Shown here one piece after another: positions 53,191-62,289 of a stretch of 64,000 nucleotides of DNA (position 1 is the first letter of the stretch; each line of letters opens with the position of its first letter). Source of the stretch: Neobacillus mesonae (lineage in GTDB: Bacteria; Bacillota; Bacilli; Paenibacillales; Paenibacillaceae); NCBI GenBank assembly GCA_023715865.1, contig JAMBOW010000001.1:620001-684000 (forward strand). The letters are read 5' to 3'. The position numbers and the translations under genes were made by a program. The notes under the pieces were generated by a model that had not been told where the DNA came from, did no database searches, and was given only the letters and a program-made list of their open reading frames with translations.

Positions 53191-55002
53191 ATGCAGAAAA
53201 TTTCACAGAAAGATCGTAGTTATCACACTGTAAACAAAGTAATAGCTTGTGTTCTGTCCTTCATATTTATCATTATGGCAATAGCGATACCTGCCCACGC
53301 TGAAGAAGAAAAGGTTGAGACTACGCCATCCAGAATTCCTTTATCAGAGTTAGAGGAAACGATTGATTCTTATGTTGCCTCGTATGAGAAGTATACCGCT
53401 GCCGTTTCTGTTGTGGCTATTAAAAATGGTCAAACCATTGTGAATAAGGCATATGGCTTTGCGGATATTGAGAATCAGCGAAAGGCGGATACATCTACTG
53501 TTTTTGAATGGGCTTCAATCTCTAAACTGTTGGTCTATACTAGTGTGATGCAGCTTGTCGAACAAGGAAAGCTTGATTTGGAGACCGATATTAAAGAATA
53601 TCTACCAGAAGTATTTTTTAAAAAGCTGAAATACGATGATCCCATTACCCTAATGAACCTGATGCACCACAATGCGGGCTGGGAAGATCAAACAGTTGCC
53701 GAGGTGTATTATTACTCCGAGAATGAAACTTTAGAATTAGGAGAAACCTTGCGTAAAAATGAACCGAAACAAATATATAAACCAGATAGCATAGTGGGTT
53801 ATTCAAACTATGGCGTTGGTCTAGCCGCTTACATCGTGGAATTGCAAAGTGGTTTACCTTTTTATGAATATGTCAATCAACATATTTTCAAACCGCTTAA
53901 TATGAAAGAAACTTCGATTCATCCAACGGGGCAAGATCATCCAGACGTAGTACGAAGAAGGAGTGAGATTGAAGGGTATACTAAAGATTTGAAACTGATC
54001 CCTCAGAACAGAGTATACGTAACCTTTTATCCTGCAGGGGCAGCTATTGGGACAGCAGAAGATCTAGCCAAATTCCTTGCAGTGTTGATGCCTGTTGATG
54101 ATAGCAATTTATTATTTACAAGCAGGGATACGTTAGACGAAATGTTGTCAACAAGTCTATATTATGACGGGACTACTATTCCTCGATTTGCGCATGGGTT
54201 CGTTGAGATGGAATACTGGGTACCTACACTGATGCACGAGGGGAATTTAAAAGGATTTTCAAGTAAACTTGTCTTTGATCCCGAATCTAAATTTGGGGTG
54301 GTGGTAATGACAAACCAGTCGTTTGAAGAAATCTATTATTATGGACTTATTAGCGAAATCTTCGGTAAAAATGTATATGTTAATTCAATTACATCTGAGG
54401 AAGGCGGATATTTTCAATCCGCACGACGGGCAGCTTCTAGATTTACTGATTTATTTAGGGCTCTAGACATAACGAAGTATACAAAAGCTGAGTTAAGTAA
54501 TTTTTATAATGTGGTCGAGCATAATGGTGTTGTTGATAAAATTTCCGTCACTCCTTACATTGATTTCTTGCCTGTATCGAATGCAAAGGTAAACTTGATT
54601 AAGATGTCTTTTATTCCTGTTGCGCTAGCTATTACTTACAGTTTCAGCGCTTTGATCGGTTATTTAATCCAGATGCTTCTTTACAAATTAAATAAACGAG
54701 GAAATCCTCCAACCAATTTTGATAAATATCATCTTGCCATTAATTTTGCAGGTGTGGCACTCCTTCTTAATCTTATAATCTTACTTACGAGACTTCCAAG
54801 CTATCCCTCTTATTCTTCGATACGTATTAATTTAATGTTTAACCTACTTTATGTGGTTCTAGCAGTGTCATATCTTGGCTTGCTTATTTACAAACTGTGG
54901 AAGAGCAGTCACGGCAAAAAGCAAAAGGTCATGTACATTATGTCTGGCATCTCGGCTTTCATACTTACTGCTTTTATTGTGGGATGGAATTTGTATTTTT
55001 AG
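53191..55002 (+). CDS. Membrane-bound class C beta-lactamase-like serine hydrolase
   Basis: 603 residues; start after GAAGGAGAG. Signal/anchor helix near 15-35 (VIACVLSFIFIIMAIAIPAHA, cleavage-like AHA). SxxK is Ser109-Ile-Ser-Lys112 in FEWASISK; YSNYG is the YxN motif. Three to four membrane helices at the C-terminus (SFIPVALAITYSFSALIGYL; FAGVALLLNLIILLTRL; VMYIMSGISAFILTAFIVG). Same architecture as Flp/FmtA-like and PbpX-like wall proteins; peptidase, esterase or resistance roles are possible. Confidence 0.85.
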   Translation: MQKISQKDRSYHTVNKVIACVLSFIFIIMAIAIPAHAEEEKVETTPSRIPLSELEETIDSYVASYEKYTAAVSVVAIKNGQTIVNKAYGFADIENQRKADTSTVFEWASISKLLVYTSVMQLVEQGKLDLETDIKEYLPEVFFKKLKYDDPITLMNLMHHNAGWEDQTVAEVYYYSENETLELGETLRKNEPKQIYKPDSIVGYSNYGVGLAAYIVELQSGLPFYEYVNQHIFKPLNMKETSIHPTGQDHPDVVRRRSEIEGYTKDLKLIPQNRVYVTFYPAGAAIGTAEDLAKFLAVLMPVDDSNLLFTSRDTLDEMLSTSLYYDGTTIPRFAHGFVEMEYWVPTLMHEGNLKGFSSKLVFDPESKFGVVVMTNQSFEEIYYYGLISEIFGKNVYVNSITSEEGGYFQSARRAASRFTDLFRALDITKYTKAELSNFYNVVEHNGVVDKISVTPYIDFLPVSNAKVNLIKMSFIPVALAITYSFSALIGYLIQMLLYKLNKRGNPPTNFDKYHLAINFAGVALLLNLIILLTRLPSYPSYSSIRINLMFNLLYVVLAVSYLGLLIYKLWKSSHGKKQKVMYIMSGISAFILTAFIVGWNLYF

Positions 55003-55051
55003 ATTAGTCGGTGATAACAATCAATACAACCAAACAACGCAGTTTTAAATT

Positions 55052-55217
55052 GTCGGACGACAAGAACATATATACAACAGAAGTCGCATATTCTGCGGCT
55101 TTTTTTTTATTTAATGTATAGAACTTCTATACAAAGCTGTATGCGGACAAGAAGTTATGTACAATTTCGTTAGTCCGATAGCGTACCAGTCATTAAGCTA
55201 ACGGGCATGTTAGTTTA
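55052..55217 (+). repeat. Dispersed repeat, kind B, complete
   Basis: TCGGACGACAAGAACATATA, hairpin AGTCGCATATTCTGCGGCTT with T8, TATAGAACTTCTATA inverted repeat, CGGACAAGAAGTTATG, and R-box TTAAGCTAACGGGCATGTTA. Confidence 0.8.
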
Positions 55218-55396
55218 AAGAGGAGTTCCTACCTTGAAGAGGTGGATGCGCATTACTACTAGAATGAATTTTTAGATAACTATTAATTATTCTAGTCAAA
55301 GTTACATGGAATCGACCTTCAACATAAAAAAAATAGATTTTGTTGAAACTTCATTGCTCTCTGGTGCATCTAACATATGAACGAAAGGGGGAAGTT

Positions 55397-55933
55397 ATGG
55401 ACATCACAAAGGAAGTGAAAAAAGCTCAGAAAGGCAATCATAAATCCTTTGAGTACTTGATTAATGCTCACAAAGTTACAATGTACCAGGTAGCAAGAAC
55501 ATTGCTTGCTAACGATGCTGATTGTGCAGACGCTATCCAGGAAGCCATCTTAAAAGCATTTTCTAAAATAAATAACTTGAGAGAACCCATCTACTTCAAA
55601 ACCTGGCTCCTTCGAATCCTGATGAATGAGTGCAATCAAATCCATAGACAAAATAAAAAAGTGATCGATTTCAATGAGCTGACCCAACCTTCAGCAAGTG
55701 AAAGCGGCTTCGATAGGGTAGAGCTTGAACAATTATTAGCTATTCTTCCTGAAGAAGACAGCAAGCTGCTAAAGCTTTACCATATCGAAGATATTTCCAT
55801 TAAGGATCTAGCTGAAATTTATGAAAAATCGGATAACACAATAAAAACATGGCTGCGTCGTGCCCGTGAAAATGCGCGAACAATCTGGGGAGAACAGGAG
55901 GAGTTTAAATGGAAAAATGGGAGCAAGACATGA
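55397..55933 (+). CDS. ECF RNA polymerase sigma factor
   Basis: 178 residues; start at 55397 after AAAGGGGGA. Sigma-2: ADCADAIQEAILKAFSKI and FKTWLLRILMNECNQIHR. Sigma-4: LLAILPEEDSKLLKLYHIED, SIKDLAEIYEKSDNTIKTWL. The gene overlaps the DUF4179 gene by 25 bases, the normal arrangement for sigma/anti-sigma pairs. A Bacillus SigV/SigW-like envelope-stress role is probable. Confidence 0.9.
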   Translation: MDITKEVKKAQKGNHKSFEYLINAHKVTMYQVARTLLANDADCADAIQEAILKAFSKINNLREPIYFKTWLLRILMNECNQIHRQNKKVIDFNELTQPSASESGFDRVELEQLLAILPEEDSKLLKLYHIEDISIKDLAEIYEKSDNTIKTWLRRARENARTIWGEQEEFKWKNGSKT

Positions 55934-57153
55934 TGAAGCATGTAAATAGACCCTTACCTGAAACAATTGATGACCGTGTGAGCTTAACGCTTGCTGGATT
56001 AAAACAAAAACGAAGTAGGTCATTAAAGCTGCGTTTGGGCGCTTTAGCGTCAGCATCCTTTGTCATCATTATTGGCATGTCGTATTTGTCTCCAAGCTTT
56101 GCGGAATCCCTGAGATCCCTGCCATTTGTTAAGTCGATATTCGAATTAGTCGGAGGGGTGGACATGAGGAGAGGCAGCGAGCTTCAACTTACAACGGAGC
56201 TGGGACAGGAGGTTCAGATCAAAGACCAGGTAGTGACTTTTACGGAGAGTCTGTATGACGGCTCTAAAATTAATCTAAGTTGGACAGTACCTTCGTATGA
56301 TCCTGATCCATGGGCATTTATAGAAAATATCACTTTTACGATTGACGGCAAAAGGATAGGTTATGGTTCAAGCGCAAGCTATGAGAAGCTCGATAACGGA
56401 ACCTATGCTGGAACAATTAGTATTGCAGCGGAGGGAGAATGGCCAACATCTTTTATGCTCGGGCTCTTGTCTCACGATGAAACTATTACATACGCCAATA
56501 TTCCTGTCGAGCAGCAAGGAAAGTATCAAACCTATGAGATCGATCAAATAACAACCTGGAACGATATTCAAGTAGAGTATAAGGCTATTACTTTATACCC
56601 TACTACGACTGAGCTCTCATTCAGTCTTCAGAATACAAATTCATCATTTTGGAATTTTCAAGTGATTGACGATCAGGGTCGCGTCCTACAGCCAATAAGT
56701 ATGGGCGGTGGCGGTTTTAAGGATGAAAACCACTTCAAAGCATTTTTTGAACCTTTTGAGACAGCCCCAAATAAAATTATCATCAAACCATACTTGCCTA
56801 GCCCAAGCGGCGAGACTAGGATCAGCGGTGAGTGGAATGGGGAGTCTATGACTCTTGATCAAGGTAAGGCTGGATCGGTAACCATATTGGATCAGCAATT
56901 GGAAAACGATAAGCTGACACTGACTTATGAAGCTACAGGGTACGGTATCTACGAGCAAGTTAGTCGTATCTGGCTTGAGGACAGCAAAGGGTTACAATAT
57001 CATAGGGATAGGCCGCCGACTCGTATTTATGGTACCTATGAATTTCAAATGACTTTCTCTAACGTGAGCAAAATAGATTCCATGTATATTGTTTCGTCAA
57101 AATTTAATACTCAATATCTGGAAGGTCTCGAAGTTAGTATGGATATATATTGA
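55909..57153 (+). CDS. DUF4179 anti-sigma factor
   Basis: 414 residues; start ATG 55909 after GGAGGAG inside the sigma gene. Short cytoplasmic N-terminus, one helix at ~45-65 (LGALASASFVIIIGMSYLSP), then a large outer region beginning SLRSLPFVKSIFELVGGVDM (DUF4179) with beta-rich repeats. It should hold the sigma factor inactive and sense an envelope signal. It overlaps its sigma gene, so they are translated together. Confidence 0.85.
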   Translation: MEKWEQDMMKHVNRPLPETIDDRVSLTLAGLKQKRSRSLKLRLGALASASFVIIIGMSYLSPSFAESLRSLPFVKSIFELVGGVDMRRGSELQLTTELGQEVQIKDQVVTFTESLYDGSKINLSWTVPSYDPDPWAFIENITFTIDGKRIGYGSSASYEKLDNGTYAGTISIAAEGEWPTSFMLGLLSHDETITYANIPVEQQGKYQTYEIDQITTWNDIQVEYKAITLYPTTTELSFSLQNTNSSFWNFQVIDDQGRVLQPISMGGGGFKDENHFKAFFEPFETAPNKIIIKPYLPSPSGETRISGEWNGESMTLDQGKAGSVTILDQQLENDKLTLTYEATGYGIYEQVSRIWLEDSKGLQYHRDRPPTRIYGTYEFQMTFSNVSKIDSMYIVSSKFNTQYLEGLEVSMDIY

Positions 57154-57262
57154 AGGAAACGTATGGTATACAAATTTATTGAAATAGTCCCAAAAAATCA
57201 AGGAGCAGTTTGCCGGTTGGCAGCTGCTTCTTTTTGATTATGCTTACGGTCAGGTTAACTTT
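57154..57262 (+). repeat. Dispersed repeat, kind A
   Basis: GAAGGAAACGTATGG (decayed L-box), AAGGAGCAGTTTGCCGG / TTGGCAGCTGCTTC hairpin plus TTTTTG, R-box TATGCTTACGGTCAGGTTAA. Confidence 0.75.
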
Positions 57263-57455
57263 ATTGGGCTAACAAATCAGTAAGTTTGTAGAATCACTCC
57301 ATTTTGGAACTTTATGGAATGGTTCTCGTATATTTAGAAAGATATAAGGGCAAAGTTTTGGAATTGTATGAGATATATAATCTATTGTTATAGAGTTTGA
57401 TTATAGTTTAGCTACTTTAGAGTCGTGTATATATACGAGGAGGGATCAAATTCCG

Positions 57456-59732
57456 ATGAATTTAGCCGCCAAGTTGATACAAAAATCCAAAAACCGTGAA
57501 ACACAGAACAAGCTGAGGACCTATCAGGACAAAGCAAAGCTCATAAGAAAAAGGAATTTGGAAGTATGGGACGATCAGCAGCTGAAAGCAGAATCTCTCC
57601 GGCTGCAAAAGGAAGCAAAATCGGGTACCCCTTTGGACGAGCTGCTTATCGATGCCTATACGCTAGTTTGCGAGGCAGCGAAGAGAACGCTCGGATTACA
57701 GCCCTACGATGTCCAGATCATGGCTGCCATCGCTCTGCACGAGGGATTTTTAATTGAGCAGCATACCGGCGAAGGAAAAACGCTCTCTGCTGTTATGCCT
57801 ACTTATCTAAATGCGCTGACCAGCGAGGGCGTTCATGTGCTGACTTTTAATGATTATTTGGCAAAGCGGGATGCGGAGTGGATGGGCCCGATCTATCGTT
57901 TTCTAGGATTAACGGTAAAATCGGTTCAAGCCGGCATGAGCTTGTCCGAGAAACGGGAAGCGTATGCCGCGGATATAACTTATGTTACGGCTAAAGAGGC
58001 AGGATTCGATTATTTGCGTGACACGATTGCACTGGGCGAAGCCGATACCGTGCATCGTTCCTTCCATTACGTCATCGTCGACGAAGCAGATTCGCTTCTT
58101 CTGGACGAAGCACGGGTGCCGCTAGTCATTGCCGGCGAGCCGGGCTTCTCCAAGAGCGAAGGCACTCGTTTCGCAGAAGTGGCCAAGCAGCTCGTTCAGA
58201 ATGAGCATTACGACTTCGACGAGTTTAAGCGGAATGTATATTTGAATGAAGCGGGATCTGCGAAAGCGGAAGAGCTGTTAGGATGCGGCAATTTGTACGA
58301 TGTCCATAATAATCATCTGTTATCGTCGTTAAATTGCGCGCTGCATGCAGAATCGTTATTGAAAAAAGACTTCGATTACATCGTCCGGGACGGTAAAATC
58401 GAGCTGATCGACGAATATACCGGCCGCGTGGCGGAGAACAGGCATTTGCCGGAAGGGCTGCAAGCCGCGCTTGCTGCCAAAGAAGGGCTGGAGCTGAAAT
58501 CTGGCGGGAGAATTCTCGGTACAATTACCCTCCAACACTTCATAAGTCTGTATCCGAAGATTTGCGGAATGACGGCTACTGCGCACGCCTCCGCAATGGA
58601 ATTCGAAGATATTTATTCGCTGCAAGTCGTGCAAATTCCATCGAACCGACCAAACATACGGATTGATCATCCGCACCGAATTTATACCCATAAAGAAGCC
58701 AAGCTTAAGGCGCTTGTATACGAAATTTCGTCCGTTCATAGGACGGGACGTCCAATTCTCATTGGTACGTCAAGCGTTGAGGAGTCTGACATGCTGGCGA
58801 AGGCGCTAGCGATTTCCGGTGTACCTTGTCAAGTTCTGAATGCAAAAAACGACGCAGAAGAAGCCAGGATCATCGCCAATGCAGGAGAAATTGGCGCGGT
58901 AACGGTGTCTACGAATATGGCGGGACGCGGCGTCGACATTCGGCTTGGAGGCGTCAACCCCACGCAAGCAGAAGCTGTCACCAAGTTGGGCGGGTTGTAC
59001 GTGATTGGTACGCATGTGCACGAAAGCGTGCGGATCGACGACCAACTACGCGGGCGTTCCGGCCGTCAAGGCGACCCCGGAGCTTCCGTATTTTTCGTAA
59101 GCTTGGAGGACGAGATGTTGCTTCGGTTCGGCATCGATAAAGCGATTCGCGCTCCAAGGCAGGATGAAGCTCTCGAAGAGCAGGTGCTCCGCAGCAAAAT
59201 CACACATATTCAGCGCGTTATTATGGGCCAAAACTTCGATATCCAAAAGGAACTGAACAGTTACTCGGATATGCTGGAGGATCAGAGACGAATTCTATAC
59301 GAGGAAAGGCTCAGAATTTTGAAAGGCGAGAAGCCGATGAGCCCTTCGGAGCAGCGGGTAAGGCTATTTTATATCGACCAGTGCTGGGCTGACCATCTAG
59401 AATACGTTTCTTACCTTCGAGAAGGTATCCACCTGGAGAGCCTTGCTAGCCGCAATCCGATCGACGAATTTCATGCGCAAATCACCCGAGCATACGAGCA
59501 AATTCCGGACAAAGTAAATAGTGAGTCTGCGAATATGCTTCTAAAACTCGAAGGTTCAAATGATCCGGCAAAGTGGGAAATGTTCGGTCTGAAGAGCCCG
59601 ACTTCCACTCGGACGTATATTATTAACGATCAATACATCCAGAACAAGCGCAGCTCATGGACCACAACGACCGTAATGGCTTATTACCTTCGCAAGTTTT
59701 TGAGGCCGATGTTCGGGTGGGAAAAGTTATAA
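57456..59732 (+). CDS. secA2: SecA2-like preprotein translocase ATPase
   Basis: 758 residues; start after GAGGAGGG. Walker A HTGEGKTLSAVMPTYL (GEGKT at ~105-109), DEAD-type VDEADSLLLDEARVPLV, VSTNMAGRGVDIRLGG and RGRSGRQGDPGASVFFVSLE are all intact, followed by the helical scaffold and wing. The C-terminal zinc/SecB-binding tail (CxCx8CH) of canonical SecA is absent: the protein ends RKFLRPMFGWEKL. No secY2, asp or glycosylation genes are adjacent. Probably a second SecA that exports a special substrate; essential SecA should be elsewhere. Confidence 0.85.
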   Translation: MNLAAKLIQKSKNRETQNKLRTYQDKAKLIRKRNLEVWDDQQLKAESLRLQKEAKSGTPLDELLIDAYTLVCEAAKRTLGLQPYDVQIMAAIALHEGFLIEQHTGEGKTLSAVMPTYLNALTSEGVHVLTFNDYLAKRDAEWMGPIYRFLGLTVKSVQAGMSLSEKREAYAADITYVTAKEAGFDYLRDTIALGEADTVHRSFHYVIVDEADSLLLDEARVPLVIAGEPGFSKSEGTRFAEVAKQLVQNEHYDFDEFKRNVYLNEAGSAKAEELLGCGNLYDVHNNHLLSSLNCALHAESLLKKDFDYIVRDGKIELIDEYTGRVAENRHLPEGLQAALAAKEGLELKSGGRILGTITLQHFISLYPKICGMTATAHASAMEFEDIYSLQVVQIPSNRPNIRIDHPHRIYTHKEAKLKALVYEISSVHRTGRPILIGTSSVEESDMLAKALAISGVPCQVLNAKNDAEEARIIANAGEIGAVTVSTNMAGRGVDIRLGGVNPTQAEAVTKLGGLYVIGTHVHESVRIDDQLRGRSGRQGDPGASVFFVSLEDEMLLRFGIDKAIRAPRQDEALEEQVLRSKITHIQRVIMGQNFDIQKELNSYSDMLEDQRRILYEERLRILKGEKPMSPSEQRVRLFYIDQCWADHLEYVSYLREGIHLESLASRNPIDEFHAQITRAYEQIPDKVNSESANMLLKLEGSNDPAKWEMFGLKSPTSTRTYIINDQYIQNKRSSWTTTTVMAYYLRKFLRPMFGWEKL

Positions 59733-59886
59733 TCAGGACGAATACGAGCAAACACTTATTTCATCCTGCGCTGAAAATAGTTAAGCTTATTGTCTAAACC
59801 AAAGAATTGATTGCCGGGAAACATCCGCACGGACTTTAAGGTGGGACTTCGTGAACATGGAAACATTTGAAAGGGGGGCAAGTGTC

Positions 59887-60038
59887 GTGAGACAAGAACA
59901 CAATCCCATCCCATTAGAAGTCGCTAATTTAGCGGCTTTTTTGCTTTATCGGTACAAGTTCTTGTTCCGATTACCTATTAGATAAGATCTAACTGAAGTT
60001 ATCAGCCATCTTCATTAAGCTAACGGGCAGCTTAGTGA
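59887..60038 (+). repeat. Dispersed repeat, kind C, complete
   Basis: GTGAGACAAGAACACAAT, CCCATTAGAAGTCGCTAATT, TAGCGGC with T6, ATCGGTACAAGTTCTTGTTC, ATTAGATAAGATCTAAC, R-box TTAAGCTAACGGGCAGCTTA. From 60039 to 60273 there is no gene. Confidence 0.85.
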
Positions 60039-60273
60039 AGTTATCAACTCATAATTTATTAGGTAGATAATGATTATATTTAATGTGTATAGTAAATGTA
60101 ATCAATTATTGGTCATGAAAGTTGTTAAGACTTTTAATAGAAAAATAGAAATCAGGAGCATGTTATTTGACCGACTTAATTATTTGGAATTGAATACATA
60201 ATTAGGAGACTTGAGATCCACTTAGGAAATTCTTAGTTAATGTTTAATAATATGTGAAATAAGGGGTGGTTAG

Positions 60274-60648
60274 GTGGAGTTTATAATACTTATGATTGGT
60301 CTACTTATTTTAATATGGGTTGTAGAAAAAATATCAAATAAGTTACTTAGGGTTGAAAAGAAGAAATTTTCGGAAACATCAGGCAAAAGTGTGGACCGCT
60401 GGGCTAAAGCTATTATACTTATAATCATTTTAATCACACTATGGTATGGGACTGGAAATGAATCAGATACTCTAAGAACTTTCTATTGCATGATTTGTTT
60501 AGCATTAATATTTGGATTTCAGGCAATTATGGAATTTATTTTTTTAGAGGGATCTAGGCAGTATATCACTACAACTATATTACTAACTATAGTTCTAGTT
60601 ATTTTGTATAATATAAATCATTTTCCTTTTTGGATTAGACAAGATTAA
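60274..60648 (+). CDS. Small membrane protein (DUF4181-like)
   Basis: 124 residues from GTG after AAGGGGTGG. Four hydrophobic segments: FIILMIGLLILIWVVEKIS, IILIIILITLWYGTG, FYCMICLALIFGFQAIMEFI, TTTILLTIVLVILYNI. The EKKKFSETSGKSVDRWAK loop resembles DUF4181 proteins of Bacillus, function unknown. Stand-alone gene with its own upstream region. Confidence 0.6.
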   Translation: MEFIILMIGLLILIWVVEKISNKLLRVEKKKFSETSGKSVDRWAKAIILIIILITLWYGTGNESDTLRTFYCMICLALIFGFQAIMEFIFLEGSRQYITTTILLTIVLVILYNINHFPFWIRQD

Positions 60649-60810
60649 CGCTTGGCGAATCTCAATAAACTGAAAATAGTCAGGATAACCAATCAGAAAC
60701 AACTAAAGTTGATGAATGCCTGTGTATGTTTCTTGGAACTTTATGGAATGTCTGTCGTATCTAATAAAATAGTAAAAAGGACATATACCTAATTCTATGG
60801 AGGAGATAAT

Positions 60811-61044
60811 TTGAAGAAGAATTTAAATTGGATACTGTGGAGCAGTCTTACATTAGTGATACTAGGTATAGCTCTAAATTTCTATTTGAACTATTTTAGT
60901 CTCGCATATGCCTTAATAGGAGTATTTGTGCTTTTGATATCGGGATGGGGATATTTAGTTCAAGCAAAAAACGATGTGAATGGAGTTATGGATCATTGGA
61001 AAAGAGAATCATACCAAAGCGATATTGAGCAATACACCAGGTGA
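60811..61044 (+). CDS. Small two-helix membrane protein
   Basis: 77 residues from TTG with GGAGGAGAT upstream. Two helices (WILWSSLTLVILGIALNFYL and LAYALIGVFVLLISGWGYLV) and a polar tail. Not recognised. A 20-codon frame at 61059-61121 (MESFKLYGLIIVVGLSVVIL) downstream may be a remnant. Confidence 0.55.
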   Translation: MKKNLNWILWSSLTLVILGIALNFYLNYFSLAYALIGVFVLLISGWGYLVQAKNDVNGVMDHWKRESYQSDIEQYTR

Positions 61045-61157
61045 AATCTCACTCAATCAATGGAAAGCTTCAAATTGTATGGGTTAATTATAGTAGTGGG
61101 ACTATCCGTGGTCATTTTATAACTGAAGCTGAAAACTAATGAAATAGGAAGATACAT

Positions 61158-61463
61158 ATGTTTGAAAAAATCCAGTTTGAACCGGGAAAAGTCGTCTATG
61201 ATGATTTGAAAATCGACCCCAATAAATTATTAGAAAACCAAGTCGACAATTTGAAAGAAGATTTGTTGCAAGTTAACTATGATGACAAGTTTATTGTAGA
61301 TATAGGATGGTTTCCTTCGTTCTCCAAAGACGGACATTTTCAAGTTGTAGCAATCGAAGATTTTAATTGGGAAAATCCCATATTTCAAAAAACATGTCGG
61401 ACTCTTGTTGAATTAAAAGAGTGTATTGAAGAGGCTATTAATAAAGTTAAGACGAGACTCTAA
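61158..61463 (+). CDS. Uncharacterised small soluble protein
   Basis: 101 residues; the start follows AATAGGAAG. Acidic; motifs VDIGWFPSFSKDGHFQVVAI and ELKECIEEAINKVK look like a small alpha/beta immunity-type protein. No family recognised. Followed by a terminator hairpin. Confidence 0.5.
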   Translation: MFEKIQFEPGKVVYDDLKIDPNKLLENQVDNLKEDLLQVNYDDKFIVDIGWFPSFSKDGHFQVVAIEDFNWENPIFQKTCRTLVELKECIEEAINKVKTRL

Positions 61464-61470
61464 TCATTTG

Positions 61471-61505
61471 GCCTTGAGGACACAATTCCTCAAGGTCTTA
61501 TTTTC
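61471..61505 (+). terminator. Intrinsic terminator
   Basis: CCTTGAGG-ACACAATT-CCTCAAGG then TCTTATTTT. Confidence 0.75.
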
Positions 61506-61662
61506 ACCCCAATTACTGTCATTCCAACTGTATTGCTCTTCGAAATGCAGTGCAAACCAATGTGGATATCTGATTCTATTTTATCTTTCATAGCTTGACT
61601 TTAAGTCTGCTCTAAGTTAAATGCTTAATTTATATCCAAGGATAGAAGTAGCTTCTTTATGT

Positions 61663-61784
61663 TGAGGGACAAGAACTTGTACCGATTACCGCAATAGGCA
61701 TGAACCATGTTCCCATTACCGATTAGGCATGTATCTGAGCAATCTTCTCCCGCTAATTCATTAAGCTAAAGGGCAGGTAGTATA
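61663..61784 (+). repeat. Dispersed repeat, kind C, 3' part
   Basis: GGGACAAGAACTTGTACCGA, TTACCGATTAGGCATGTATC, CCGCTAATTCATTAAGC, R-box TTAAGCTAAAGGGCAGGTAG running into TATAAT (61781-61786). The terminator half is missing. 61506-61662 has no gene. Confidence 0.7.
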
Positions 61785-61848
61785 ATAATGGATGATTTCT
61801 CCAAATGAGGTTAGAATGGTTATAAGCCAATATTAGAGGAGGAAATCC

Positions 61849-62289
61849 ATGCTTGATATTAATCAAATTAAAGAGCTTATTCCCCATAGATATCCCTTTC
61901 TTTTGGTCGATAGAATCATAGAAATTGTTGAGGGAAAGAAAGCCGTTGGAATCAAAAATGTGACTTTCAATGAACCTTATTTCCTTGGTCACTTTCCCGA
62001 TTATCCTGTCATGCCTGGAGTCTTGATTGTAGAAGCACTGGCACAGGTGGGTGGTATCGCTATGTCCAACGTAGAGAGCGATAACCATAAGATAGGGTTA
62101 CTGACTGGTATTGATAATTGTCGGTTTAAAAAGCAAGTAAAACCAGGGGATCAGCTCCATCTTGAATTCGAAGTAACCCGAACCAAGGGACAGATTGTCA
62201 AGGGAACAGGCATCGCAATGGTAAACAATGAATTGGTTTGTGAAGCAGAAATAATGTTTGCATTTAATTCTATTGAGGCATTCAACTAA
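61849..62289 (+). CDS. fabZ: 3-hydroxyacyl-ACP dehydratase FabZ
   Basis: 146 residues, normal FabZ length; start after AGAGGAGG. Catalytic His48 in [20 protein letters not shown] and Glu62 in the same helix; [12 protein letters not shown] is the N-terminal signature. It dehydrates 3-hydroxyacyl-ACP in type II fatty acid synthesis. No other fab gene is adjacent, and its stop (62287-62289) lies in an L-box, so it looks like cassette cargo or a second copy. Confidence 0.9.
   Translation: MLDINQIKELIPHRYPFLLVDRIIEIVEGKKAVGIKNVTFNEPYFLGHFPDYPVMPGVLIVEALAQVGGIAMSNVESDNHKIGLLTGIDNCRFKKQVKPGDQLHLEFEVTRTKGQIVKGTGIAMVNNELVCEAEIMFAFNSIEAFN

Noticed and set aside
58225..59246. Several frames of 60-127 residues within the SecA2-like gene
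   Set aside because: GC-rich shadow frames in a gene with all family motifs intact.
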